Shown here: positions 51,301 through 59,390 of the stretch, in pieces
Layout: every line of letters starts with the position of its first letter
Numbering within the stretch: position 1 is the first letter of the stretch
NCBI RefSeq assembly: GCF_900104895.1
Contig: NZ_LT629742.1
Location: 3,162,001 to 3,226,000, forward strand
From: Microterricola viridarii
Lineage (GTDB): Bacteria > Actinomycetota > Actinomycetes > Actinomycetales > Microbacteriaceae
Reading direction: 5' to 3'
DNA length: 64,000 bases
The notes under the pieces: model-generated
The model's input: the letters and a program-made list of their open reading frames with translations, nothing else
Databases searched by the model: none
Told to the model about the DNA's origin: nothing
Program-made: the position numbers and the translations under genes

Positions 51301-51894
51301 CTAGCTGGCCTGCTGCAGCGGCCGGCGCACCGACGCGGCGACCTCCGCGATCTCTGGGAAGCCCTCCGACATCACCATCCAGATCGACTGCTCGTCGACG
51401 CGGTTGTCGTGGTGCACGACCATCTGGCGATTGTGCGCGGCGAGCGTCCACATCGGGTCGTGGAAGCGGTCTGGGTCGAGCCGGGTGAGCAGGCGGGCCA
51501 ACTCCCCGACCCGCGCGATCAGCGCCTCGCAGGCCAGCGGCAGCGCGACATCCGTGCGGAAGGCAGCGCGCCCCCTGTCCACGATGCCGACGCCGGCGTC
51601 GACGGCGGTGACGAGCCCGTTCAGCCAGCGCTCGGCGAGATCGTCGCGGGTGACGCCCGGCGGCAGCTCCGGCAGCTCGGCCTCTGGGGCACGCGTCTCC
51701 GCAACGCTTGGCGGGCCGCCGAGCACGATCTGCTCGTAGCGCGCGTACGGCAGAATCACGGCCTCGGCCCGGCGATGCGAGCCGAGCACGACGGGCTGGG
51801 CGCCCTCCGGGTCGGCCCGGAACCGGCGCAACGCCCCCGACAACCCTGCGCGCGCATGCGCGACCGTCGTCACAAGAAGGGGGCGGTCGGTCAT
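51301..51894 (-). CDS. Phd-like/HepT-like fusion, putative toxin-antitoxin protein
   Basis: A 197-residue protein that appears to join two toxin-antitoxin modules. Residues 5-57 (TTVAHARAGLSGALRRFRAD, VVLGSHRRAEAVILPYARYE) match the Phd/YefM antitoxin fold, including the R-RAEAVI strand and Y..Y pattern. Residues 120-185 are HepT/DUF86-like: a helix with ELARLLTRLDP, then HNRQMVVHHDNRVDEQSIWM, which contains R156-x4-H161 of the HepT RNase motif Rx4HxY, with Asp in place of Tyr. A linker of about 60 residues separates them. A TGTACA-type palindrome lies 30 bp upstream. A broken DUF7002 gene follows. The assignment comes from motif reading only. Confidence 0.6.
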   Translation of the reverse strand: MTDRPLLVTTVAHARAGLSGALRRFRADPEGAQPVVLGSHRRAEAVILPYARYEQIVLGGPPSVAETRAPEAELPELPPGVTRDDLAERWLNGLVTAVDAGVGIVDRGRAAFRTDVALPLACEALIARVGELARLLTRLDPDRFHDPMWTLAAHNRQMVVHHDNRVDEQSIWMVMSEGFPEIAEVAASVRRPLQQAS

Positions 51895-51924
51895 TCCCCC
51901 AACAATAAACGCTGCACAAGAATA

Positions 51925-51942
51925 TGTACATTTTCATGTACA
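51925..51942. promoter_or_regulatory. Palindromic operator TGTACAT-N4-ATGTACA
   Basis: Perfect 7-bp arms around TTTC, between the divergent Phd/HepT-like gene and the aminotransferase. TGTACA is the core of the YefM-YoeB operator, so this suggests autoregulation by the Phd-like domain. Confidence 0.65.
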
Positions 51943-51985
51943 TCCCTCGCGGGTCGGCCCCCTTCTCTCCGCTCATGGTGCGGCG

Positions 51986-51991
51986 TATGCT
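51986..51991 (+). promoter_or_regulatory. -10 element TATGCT, leaderless aminotransferase transcript
   Basis: TATGCT ends 7 bases before the ATG at 51999, so transcription should begin at or next to the start codon. This supports that start over the in-frame ATG codons further upstream. Confidence 0.5.
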
Positions 51992-51998
51992 GTGCCGC

Positions 51999-53531
51999 AT
52001 GGGCGCCCCGGATCTGGCTTCGGGCAGCATCCTTGCGGATGCCGCCGGCACCCGCAGCGCGCCAAACCAAGCCCGCAGCGCGCATGCCAGCACCTCCCCC
52101 GCGCACGCCGATCCCCGGCTGGCCCTCGTCGGCTCGGATACCGAGGTGCCCCTGGTCAGCGGCGAGATGCGCCGCTTCGTGAACCTGGACTACGCGGCAT
52201 CCGCCCCGGCCCTGCGCGCCGTGCACGACGCCGTCGAGGAGCTGCTCGGCTGGTACTCCTCGGTGCACCGCGGCGCCGGCTTCAAGTCGCGGGCGTCGAC
52301 CGCCGCCTACGAGGGGGCGCGCGAATCGATCCGGCGCTTCGTCGGCGGCCGGAGCGACGACGCGGTCATCATCACCCGCAACACCACCGACTCGATCAAC
52401 TTGCTCGCCGCCTCGCTGCCGCCCGGCACCCACGTGATCGCGTTTGCCGGCGAGCACCACGCCAATCTGTTGCCCTGGCGCCGACTCAAGGCGCACTACC
52501 TGAACGCGCCGGCCACGCCCGCGCTCATGCTCGAGCAGCTGGAGTCGGCCCTGTCCGCGCTGCCGCACGGCGCCGCGGCGCGACTGGTGGCGGTGACCGG
52601 CGCCAGCAACGTCACCGGCGAGATCTGGCCGATCGCCGAGATCGCGCGCGTCGCGCACGCGCACGGCGCCCGGGTGCTCGTCGACGCCGCCCAGCTCGCC
52701 CCGCACTCCCCGATCGACATGGCCGCCGACGACATCGACTACCTGGCCTTCTCCGGGCACAAGCTCTACGCACCCTACGGCGCCGGTGCGCTCCTCGGCC
52801 GGCGCGACTGGCTGGCCAGCGGCGACCCGTTCCTGCGCGGCGGCGGCGCGGTGAAACTCGTCTCGATCGCCGAGACGCTCTGGGCCGAGCTGCCGGAGCG
52901 GCAGGAGGCCGGCTCCCCCAACGTGCTCGGCGCGGTCGCCCTCGGCGTCGCCTGCGACACCCTCGTCGCCGTGGGCATGGCGCGCATCGCCGCCGAGGAG
53001 CGCGAGCTGCTGGGTTACGCGCTGGGCCGGCTGGCGGCGGTCGACGGATTCCACCCGCTGCGCGTCTGGCCGGCCGAGCACGCCCGGGTCGGGCTGGTCA
53101 CCTTCGCGGTGCGCGGCATGCCGTACGACCTGCTCGCCGCCGCGCTCTCCGCCGAGCACGGCATCGGCATCCGGCACGGCTGTTTCTGCGCGCATCCGCT
53201 GATGGTGAGCCTGCTCGAGATCTCGGATGCCGAGGTGCACCGCCTCTTCGACGAGACCCGCCTCGGCCACCACGAGCGGCTGCCGGGCGCGGCGCGGGCG
53301 AGCCTCGGGCTGGGCTCGACGCGCGCCGATGTGGACGCCCTCTGCACCGCCCTGGATGCCCTGGTCGCGGATGGCCCGCGCTGGACGTACTCCGTCGACC
53401 CGGACACCGGCATGTACGAACCCGACCCGGACCCACGCCCGCTGCCCGCGCTCGGCATGCGGCTGGTGGAGCATCCGACCGGGCACGCGAGTTTGCACGG
53501 GCACGCGCACAGCCACGGCGAGTCGGCCTGA
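51999..53531 (+). CDS. Class V aminotransferase, SufS/cysteine desulfurase-like
   Basis: A 510-residue PLP enzyme of the cysteine desulfurase group. FVNLDYAASAPALRAV starts the fold, ITRNTTDSINLLAASL and FAGEHHANLLPWRR follow, VDAAQLAPHSPIDM carries the PLP-binding Asp, the Schiff-base Lys is in YLAFSGHKLYAPYGAGALLG, and a conserved Cys lies in IRHGCFCAHPL, the region of the SufS active-site loop. It is about 50 residues longer than SufS at each end; the C-terminus is His-rich (HASLHGHAHSHGESA) and could bind metal. Another, canonical sufS lies at 62263. Substrate uncertain: cysteine desulfurase, or a selenocysteine or isopenicillin-epimerase-like enzyme. Confidence 0.85.
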   Translation: MGAPDLASGSILADAAGTRSAPNQARSAHASTSPAHADPRLALVGSDTEVPLVSGEMRRFVNLDYAASAPALRAVHDAVEELLGWYSSVHRGAGFKSRASTAAYEGARESIRRFVGGRSDDAVIITRNTTDSINLLAASLPPGTHVIAFAGEHHANLLPWRRLKAHYLNAPATPALMLEQLESALSALPHGAAARLVAVTGASNVTGEIWPIAEIARVAHAHGARVLVDAAQLAPHSPIDMAADDIDYLAFSGHKLYAPYGAGALLGRRDWLASGDPFLRGGGAVKLVSIAETLWAELPERQEAGSPNVLGAVALGVACDTLVAVGMARIAAEERELLGYALGRLAAVDGFHPLRVWPAEHARVGLVTFAVRGMPYDLLAAALSAEHGIGIRHGCFCAHPLMVSLLEISDAEVHRLFDETRLGHHERLPGAARASLGLGSTRADVDALCTALDALVADGPRWTYSVDPDTGMYEPDPDPRPLPALGMRLVEHPTGHASLHGHAHSHGESA

Positions 53532-53555
53532 GGCGGCCTGCTCCGCCGCTCGCCC

Positions 53556-53578
53556 CCGCTGGTTGACCCTGTCGAAAT
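53556..53578 (+). repeat. Repeat family C, half element
   Basis: CCGCTGGTTGACCCTGTCGAAAT resembles the left arm of the hairpin at 17612 but lacks its right arm. It starts a 390-bp gene-free mosaic of repeats (53532-53922). Confidence 0.65.
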
Positions 53579-53588
53579 CAGCCTCATC

Positions 53589-53621
53589 GTTGGCTCGAGG
53601 GAGCGTGCGACCGAAGCCAAC
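53589..53621 (+). repeat. Repeat family A copy
   Basis: GTTGGCTCGAGGGAGCG ... CGACCGAAGCCAAC, intact. Confidence 0.85.
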
Positions 53622-53635
53622 ACCCGGCACGTCAT

Positions 53636-53692
53636 CGACTTGCGGGAAACTGTTCCAACGGCGGGCTTTTGGCGCGTTTTCTCGCGAGTCGA
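53636..53692. repeat. Repeat family D, degenerate copy
   Basis: CGACTTGCGGGAAACTGTTCC ... TTTTGGCGCGTTTTCTCGCG AGTCG, an imperfect hairpin resembling the element at 15821-15876. Confidence 0.65.
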
Positions 53693-53722
53693 TTCGGGGC
53701 AGCCGCATCACGATGGCTCCGG

Positions 53723-53776
53723 GGCTTCGGGCGCTGCGCTGCTCGTTCCTCGCGGCGCGGCGCCCTCCAGCCGACG
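53723..53776 (-). repeat. Repeat family A, highly degenerate long variant
   Basis: Contains GCTTCGGGCGC, GCTCGTTCCTCGC and CCCTCCAGCCGACG in the order of the long variant at 41779. Confidence 0.5.
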
Positions 53777-53819
53777 TGGAGACAGAGGGACGTGCTGGCT
53801 GGGGCCCTCGAAACCCCAC

Positions 53820-53852
53820 GTTGGCTCGAGGGAGCTTGCGACCGAAGCCAAC
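53820..53852 (+). repeat. Repeat family A copy
   Basis: GTTGGCTCGAGGGAGCTTGC, then GACCGAAGCCAAC; identical in sequence to the copy at 9114. Confidence 0.85.
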
Positions 53853-53922
53853 GCCTGCTCACGGCATCCGTGTCGGTGGGCTCGCATAGCCTTGAGGTTT
53901 GGCATCCGAACACAAGGCGGCA

Positions 53923-54660
53923 ATGAGTACCAGGTCCCACCCCCGACGCACCCCTTCGAAGAAGCGCCGCACGCTGGCCGGCTGGGCGGCCCTGCCCGTC
54001 CTGCTCGCGATCGGCATCGCCGCCGTCACCGCGCTGACCGGCCCCAACGAGATCACCCCGGGCGCCGAGGCCGCGCCGCCCGCGGCATCCGGAACCGCCC
54101 TCGCCCAGCTCGACACCCTGCCGGTCAAAGGCCGCGCCCCGAAGACCGGCTACGACCGCACCGAGAGCTTCGGCACCGCCTGGCGCGACGTCGACCAGAA
54201 CGGCTGCGACACCCGCAACGACGTGCTCGCCCGCGACCTCACCGACATCGACCGGCCGGCCGGATGCCGCGTGCTGAGCGGCCGGCTCGCCGACCCGTAC
54301 ACGGGCACCACCATCGACTTCGTGCGCGGCCAGGGCACCTCGCAGGCCGTGCAGATCGACCACGTCGTCGCACTGATGAACGCGTGGGAGACCGGCGCGC
54401 AGAAGCTGACCGTCGAGCAGCGCACTGCCCTCGCCAACGACCCGCTCAACCTGCTCGCCGTCGAGGGCCGGGCCAACTCGCAGAAGGGCGCCGGCGACGC
54501 CGCCACCTGGCTGCCGCCGAGCAAGGGCTTCCGCTGCGAGTACGTGGCCAGGCAGGTCGCGGTGAAGTCCGCCTACAACCTGTGGGTCACTCAGGCCGAG
54601 CACGACGCGATCGCGGGCGTGCTCGCGAGCTGCCCCGGGCAGCCCGTGCCGGCAGCCTGA
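53923..54660 (+). CDS. Secreted HNH/DUF1524 family nuclease
   Basis: A 245-residue exported protein. A basic N-terminus is followed by a hydrophobic helix (LAGWAALPVLLAIGIAAVTA) that serves as signal peptide or anchor. The nuclease domain has YDRTESFGTAWRDVDQNGCD, TRNDVLARDL, the HNH His in AVQIDHVVALMNAWETGA, DPLNLLAVEGRANSQKG and a terminal CPGQP, with cysteines positioned for disulfides. Related secreted DUF1524 nucleases are common in actinobacteria. A TAGCCT -10 suggests transcription from 53899, where an in-frame TTG could add 8 residues; I prefer ATG 53923. Confidence 0.88.
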   Translation: MSTRSHPRRTPSKKRRTLAGWAALPVLLAIGIAAVTALTGPNEITPGAEAAPPAASGTALAQLDTLPVKGRAPKTGYDRTESFGTAWRDVDQNGCDTRNDVLARDLTDIDRPAGCRVLSGRLADPYTGTTIDFVRGQGTSQAVQIDHVVALMNAWETGAQKLTVEQRTALANDPLNLLAVEGRANSQKGAGDAATWLPPSKGFRCEYVARQVAVKSAYNLWVTQAEHDAIAGVLASCPGQPVPAA

Positions 54661-54831
54661 CGCCGGCGGCGGCGCGCTGCCGCACTGTGCGCCCGAATCG
54701 CGCGCCCGAATCGCGCGCTCGACCGCCTGCGCGCCGGCTGCAAAAAGTCGTGTCGGTGGCTGGTGAGAGGCTGTATCTAGAAGCAGAGCAGCCCGCACGG
54801 CGGTGCGGCGACGGGCACAAGGAGGTGCACG

Positions 54832-56226
54832 GTGAACGAAGCGGTCGAAGCCCTCAGCGAGACAGTCGCCGAGCTGGCCACCTCCTGGCAGCAGGCCGCA
54901 CCCGCCCCTTTCGCCCCGTTCCCCGGCGAGCACGCTGGCCGTGAGCTCGAGGCGGAGTTGGAGGGCATGACGGATGCCACCCTCATCCACACCCTCGAAC
55001 AGCTGCAGTGCGTGCAACGGGCCACCGACGCTCTCCGGGTGCGGGTCGCCGCCGAGATCGGCCACCGTTCCCGCCCCGAGCTGGGCCCGGAGCGGCTCTG
55101 CACGAAGCAGGGCTCGACGTCCGCACCCGGGTTCCTCGCCGAGGTGATGCGGGTGCCCGTCGGGGAGGCCGCCAAGCTGCAACGCCTCGGCGAGCGCACA
55201 GCGACCGGTCTGAGCTTCACCGGTGCCGTGATCCTGCCGCCCTTTCCGGCGGTCGCCGCCGCCCTCGCCGAGCACCTCATCGGCACCGATGCCGCCGCGC
55301 TCATCGTGCGGATGCTGGAAGCAGTCGCTCCCCGCGCCGACCACGAGCACATGCGGGCCGCCGAAGACGCCCTCGTGGCCGCCGCCGCGACGCTCTCCGT
55401 CGCGGACGTCGCTCAGCTGTGCCGGCTCTGGCGGGATCGCCTCGACCAAGACGGAATCCGCCCACGGGAAGACGAGCTGCGCCACCAACGTGCCCTCACC
55501 AGGCGCACCACCGCCGACGGCATGATCGAGCTGCACGCCAGCTGCGACCCGGAGAGCGGCGGCGTGCTGCTGACCGCGATCGACGCCATCGTCAGCGCGC
55601 AGCTGCACGCCAACCGCGACAACACCGACCCGGCCCTCGTCGACGGTCGGGACCTGGCCGCGATGCGCCTCGACGCGCTGGTCGACATCGCCCGGCACGG
55701 CCTCGGCTGCGACAACGCCCAGCCCGCCCTGCGCGGCGCCACCCTCATGGTCACGACCACGCTGGGAGAGCTCACCAGCGGCATCGGCAGCGCCCGGATC
55801 GACGGGGTCGCCGAGTGCATTTCGGCCGACAGCGCCCGACGGCTCGCCGCCAGCGCCGACCTCATCCCCGCCGTCCTCGGTGGCGACAGCGAGCTCCTCG
55901 ACCTCGGCCGCACCCGGCGGCATTTCAGCCGCGCCCAGCGCCGCGCGCTCGCCCTGCGCGACGGCGGCTGCGCCTGGCCGGGCTGCCCACACCCGCCCGG
56001 CTACACCCAGGCCCACCACATCTCCTGGTGGAAACGCGACAAGGGGCGCACCGATCTCAGCAACGGCATCCTGCTCTGCAGCGGCCACCACCATCGAATA
56101 CACCGCGACGGCTGGCAGATCGAGATCCGCCGCAACGTGCCGTGGTTCATCCCGCCACCGAACGTCGACCCGGCCCGCACGCCCCGCCGCGGCGGACGCA
56201 TCCAGATCGACACCCTCGCCGGCTAG
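54832..56226 (+). CDS. DUF222 (13E12 repeat) HNH endonuclease
   Basis: A 464-residue protein of the actinobacterial DUF222-HNH family, often present in many copies per genome. The N-terminal DUF222 part is helical and Ala-rich (QLQCVQRATDALRVRVAAE, FLAEVMRVPVGEAAKLQRLG). The C-terminal HNH domain is complete: CAWPGCPHPPGYTQAHHISWW, GRTDLSNGILLCSGHHHRIH, RDGW. Zinc ligands and the catalytic His are present. The GTG start has a perfect AAGGAGGTG upstream. Biological role unknown; mobile-element association is suspected for the family. Confidence 0.93.
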   Translation: MNEAVEALSETVAELATSWQQAAPAPFAPFPGEHAGRELEAELEGMTDATLIHTLEQLQCVQRATDALRVRVAAEIGHRSRPELGPERLCTKQGSTSAPGFLAEVMRVPVGEAAKLQRLGERTATGLSFTGAVILPPFPAVAAALAEHLIGTDAAALIVRMLEAVAPRADHEHMRAAEDALVAAAATLSVADVAQLCRLWRDRLDQDGIRPREDELRHQRALTRRTTADGMIELHASCDPESGGVLLTAIDAIVSAQLHANRDNTDPALVDGRDLAAMRLDALVDIARHGLGCDNAQPALRGATLMVTTTLGELTSGIGSARIDGVAECISADSARRLAASADLIPAVLGGDSELLDLGRTRRHFSRAQRRALALRDGGCAWPGCPHPPGYTQAHHISWWKRDKGRTDLSNGILLCSGHHHRIHRDGWQIEIRRNVPWFIPPPNVDPARTPRRGGRIQIDTLAG

Positions 56227-56299
56227 AACGACGCACTCGCCGGACAGCAAGCAGTGCCGACCTCGGTCGGCCGCGGCGGACGCTGCGAGAATAGAACCT

Positions 56300-57085
56300 G
56301 TGAGCAGCGCATCCGAGATCCCGTCCACCCGCACCCGCCGCCCGAATAGGCACCGCCTGCGCACCACGGTGCTCTGGATCCTCGGCGTGCTCGTGCTGCT
56401 CGTCGTCGGCGTGCTGTTCTGGGCGCATGCCGTGATGCTGGGCGAGCGGCCCGCCTCGCTCGAGGTGTGGCGCAACCCCGACATCACGGTCACCGCCACC
56501 GACCATTCGGTCGTGCTCTCCCCCAGCAACAACGCCTCCGAGGTCGGGCTCGTGTTCATCCCCGGCGCCAAGGTCGACCCGTACGCCTACATGTACAAGC
56601 TCTCCGGCATCGTCGAGCAGACCGGCGCGACGGTCGTCATCACCAAGCCGACGCTCAACCTGGCGTTCTTCGACACGCGCCCGCTCGACACCTTCACGAA
56701 CGACGCCCCGGAGGTCACCGAGTGGTTCGTCGGCGGCCACTCCCTGGGCGGCGTGCGCGCCTGCCAGATGGCCGACACCGCGGATGCCGCAGCCGACGGC
56801 GTCACCGGTCTGGTGCTGTTCGGCAGCTACTGCGCCAACGACCTCAGCGAGTCCGGGCTGCGCGTGCTGAGCATCAGCGGCAGCGACGACGGGCTGAGCA
56901 CCCCGGCGAAGATCGACGCGGCCGCGCACCTGCTGCCGGCGGATGCCGTCTTCGTCGAGATCGACGGCGCCAATCACGCCAGCTTCGGCGACTACGGCGT
57001 GCAGCCGGGCGACGGCACAGCCACCATCGACGACACCGAGATGCGCCGGGAGATCACCGACGCCCTGCAGGGCTTCGGGCTCTAG
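56300..57085 (+). CDS. Membrane-anchored alpha/beta hydrolase
   Basis: A 261-residue protein with one N-terminal membrane helix (TTVLWILGVLVLLVVGVLFWA, residues 23-43) and an extracytoplasmic hydrolase domain. VGLVFIPGAKVDPYAYMYKL starts the fold, the nucleophile is in VGGHSLGGVRA (Ser148), ISGSDDGLS carries the Asp and IDGANHASFGDYG the His. The family is the broad alpha/beta hydrolase class found next to lipoprotein-type enzymes; substrate unknown. GTG start at 56300. It ends at a strong bidirectional terminator. Confidence 0.88.
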   Translation: MSSASEIPSTRTRRPNRHRLRTTVLWILGVLVLLVVGVLFWAHAVMLGERPASLEVWRNPDITVTATDHSVVLSPSNNASEVGLVFIPGAKVDPYAYMYKLSGIVEQTGATVVITKPTLNLAFFDTRPLDTFTNDAPEVTEWFVGGHSLGGVRACQMADTADAAADGVTGLVLFGSYCANDLSESGLRVLSISGSDDGLSTPAKIDAAAHLLPADAVFVEIDGANHASFGDYGVQPGDGTATIDDTEMRREITDALQGFGL

Positions 57086-57097
57086 CTTCACGAAACA

Positions 57098-57133
57098 GGA
57101 AACGCCGGCAGCCGAAGGGCTGCCGGCGTTTCC
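57098..57133. terminator. Bidirectional intrinsic-type terminator
   Basis: Perfect 16-bp stem GGAAACGCCGGCAGCC / GGCTGCCGGCGTTTCC with a GAAG loop, between the convergent hydrolase and permease genes. Confidence 0.9.
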
Positions 57134-57143
57134 ACATGCCGAG

Positions 57144-58293
57144 CTACTGCGCGGGCAGCGCTGCGGAGGCGACGCGCGGCGCATCCGGCTCCCCTTCGAG
57201 TGCGCCCTCGATGTGCACGACCTCCTGGTTGCGGAAGTGCCCGACGAACATCATCACGATGCCGACTGCGGCCCACACCGCCAGCACCAGCCACGACTGC
57301 AGCTGCGGCGCCTCCGGGAAGTAGGACAGCTCGCGCAGGAGCGTCGTGCTGGCACCGGGGACGAAGAACTGGCCGATGATGCCCCAGTCGCCGGGCAGGA
57401 ACTGCATCGGCTGCGCGGCCCCCGAGATCGGGTTGCCGATGAACATCGTCACGAGGGCACCGATGCCAATGCCGATGCGCCCGAACACGGCGTTGGCCCC
57501 GACGATGAAGGCGCCGGTGCCGAGGAAGGTGAGGCTGAGCGCCATCCAGTTGACCGCGAAGTCGCCCTGCAGGATGCCGAACCAGGGCTGCATCACCGCG
57601 GTGACCGCCGCGCCGGCGACCAGGGAGTAGAGCGTGATGGCGCCGAAGCGGCGCCAGGTACCCGTCACCGGCAGAGAGATCAGGATGCCGCCGATCATTC
57701 CGCCCATGACGAGGGGAAGGCGGATGCCGCGAAGCCGACGCCGCGCTCGTCGGTGGCGGCGAGCGGCACGATGTCGGTCGTGGTCACGACGGGAGTCTCG
57801 GCGGCCAGCGCTTCCCCGATCATTTGCAGAGCCTGCTCGGCGGGGAGCTGCCCCGCCTGCACGGCGGCGGTGGTCTTCTCGATGGCGGCCTGTGTCCCGG
57901 GGACACGGCCGCGTCGATCTGCGCCTGCAGCTGGGCGGCGAGCTGGCCCATCACTTGGGTCGGCACGGCCCCGCCGGCGGAGGCGGTCAGGACCTCGGGC
58001 GTCTCACCGAGGATGACCGCGCCGTAGATCTCGCGCCGCTCGATCTTGCTGACGGCCTCAGCACGATCCGCGGTGTCGACGATGTCGAAGCGTCCGGCCG
58101 CGTTTTGCTCGAGCGCGTCGGTGAAGGTGCCGACCTGGGCCGAGTCGCCGGCCACGCCGATCGGCAGGTCTTTGACCGTGGACGTGATGGTCGGCCAGAG
58201 GAAGGCGAGGACGACCACGATGACGATGGCCGAGGCGGCCACAGCGAGCGCGACCACGCGCGACCACGTGGTCTGGGGTGTAGCTGGGGGCAT
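57144..58293 (-). pseudogene. YhgE/DUF3533-like membrane protein with two one-base frameshifts
   Basis: The protein starts MPPATPQTTWSRVV at ATG 58293 with a membrane helix (VVALAVAASAIVIVVVLAFLW), followed by an outside domain (VGTFTDALEQNAAGRFDIVD). The frame breaks at the CCGGGG run near 57899-57902 and again at the GGGG run 57713-57716. In between, the third frame reads AAIEKTTAAVQAGQLPAEQA and TTTDIVPLAATDERGVGFAA; the last part (MGGMIGGILISLPVTGTW and four to five membrane helices) reads to the stop at 57144. Adding one base at each site restores 383 residues with normal ABC-2/YhgE-type topology. The divergent TetR gene and shared operators suggest repression-controlled export. Confidence 0.82.
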
Positions 58294-58308
58294 GGGATCT
58301 CCAATAAA

Positions 58309-58320
58309 GAATGTTCGTTC
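58309..58320. promoter_or_regulatory. Second TetR-type operator half-match
   Basis: GAATGTTCGTTC, an imperfect version of the palindrome at 58354, 16 bp upstream of the permease start. Confidence 0.45.
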
Positions 58321-58353
58321 GGTATTATTCGTGGACGCATCCCCACTTGTCAA

Positions 58354-58365
58354 GAACGATCGTTC
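58354..58365. promoter_or_regulatory. TetR operator GAACGATCGTTC
   Basis: Perfect 12-bp palindrome 17 bp before the TetR start codon, in the 88-bp gap to the divergent membrane-protein gene, as expected for a self-regulating repressor. Confidence 0.7.
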
Positions 58366-58381
58366 CTTTTAGGATCGTCCA

Positions 58382-58975
58382 ATGCCCAAGGTCAGCGAAG
58401 AACACCGCATCTCCCGCCGCAAGGAGATCCTCAACGCCGCCGTCGTGCTGTTCGCGCGCAACGGCTTCGACGGCACCTCGATGGCCGACATCATCGCCGA
58501 GTCCGGCCTGTCCGCCGGGGCGATCTACGGACACTTCAAGAGCAAGGCCGATCTGGTGCAGAGCTCGGTGGAGGACATCTTCGTGCAGCGGCAGACCGAG
58601 CTCGAGGAGATGCTCGCGAGCGACATAGTGCTCTCCCCCGCCGCGGTTCTGACCCGGCTGCTCCAGGGCATGCGGGAGGAGATCGAGAGCCCCGCCCTGC
58701 TCCTCCAGCTCTGGGCGGCCGCGAACCGCGAACCCGAGCTGCACCGCCTGGCGACCGGGCTGGCGGATCACCTGATCGACGTGCTCTCGCAGTATTTCGC
58801 GGCGTGGTACCGCGAGAACGGCCGGATCGAGGGTGAGGCCGAGGCCCGGGCGCGCAGACTCGCGCCGCTCTGCCTCGGCATCGCCCAGGGTTACATGATC
58901 CAGGCCTCACTCATCGACGGCTTCGACGGCAAGGCCTACATCGCGGCCATCCCTGAACTGCTGGGAGAGCACTAG
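58382..58975 (+). CDS. TetR/AcrR family transcriptional regulator
   Basis: A 197-residue repressor. The helix-turn-helix lies in residues 10-58: RRKEILNAAVVLFARNGFDG, TSMADIIAESGLSAGAIYGHF, KSKADLV. The ligand domain is helical and of usual length. Divergent to the YhgE-like gene with the palindromes described between them, it most likely represses that gene and itself, responding to a toxic or lipophilic compound; the inducer is unknown. Confidence 0.93.
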   Translation: MPKVSEEHRISRRKEILNAAVVLFARNGFDGTSMADIIAESGLSAGAIYGHFKSKADLVQSSVEDIFVQRQTELEEMLASDIVLSPAAVLTRLLQGMREEIESPALLLQLWAAANREPELHRLATGLADHLIDVLSQYFAAWYRENGRIEGEAEARARRLAPLCLGIAQGYMIQASLIDGFDGKAYIAAIPELLGEH

Positions 58976-59018
58976 CCCGCAGCCAGCCGGCATCCGCCAG
59001 CCCACATCCGCGTGCCGG

Positions 59019-59315
59019 CTACAGCTCGACGAGCTCCAGGCTCACCTGCACCGGCTCGCCGTCTTCGAGGCCCTCGGCCACGCGCACGGCCTTCTTGATC
59101 GGCAGCCAATGCCCGCCGGTGCGGGAGTCGGGGAACACCGAGGTGAGCCAGCTCGTGCCGCCGACCGTCACGCGCACCTTGATGGCGCCGAAGCCGCGCG
59201 GCATCCGCGGGATCTCGCGGAGGTCCTCGCTGGCCTCCTCCGGCAGGGTCACGAAGAACCAGGACGCTCCCTGCGAGCTCCACTCCCAGAGCGGTGACGT
59301 GAACTCGAATCGCAT
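59019..59315 (-). CDS. DUF1905 domain-containing protein
   Basis: A 98-residue small beta-barrel protein. MRFEFTSPLWEWSSQGASWFFVTLP at the N-terminus, PRGFGAIKVRVTVGGTSWLTSVFPD in the centre and GHWLPIKKAVRVAEGLEDGE at the end are the DUF1905 hallmarks. Function unknown. The start at ATG 59315 is set by the family N-terminus; a very long open frame upstream is not coding. Confidence 0.9.
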   Translation of the reverse strand: MRFEFTSPLWEWSSQGASWFFVTLPEEASEDLREIPRMPRGFGAIKVRVTVGGTSWLTSVFPDSRTGGHWLPIKKAVRVAEGLEDGEPVQVSLELVEL

Positions 59316-59390
59316 GCCCCGATCGTAGACGAGCACGCAGACAGCCCGCAGCGCCCGGTATCCTCGCCTCACACCCGAGAGAGGCCGCCG

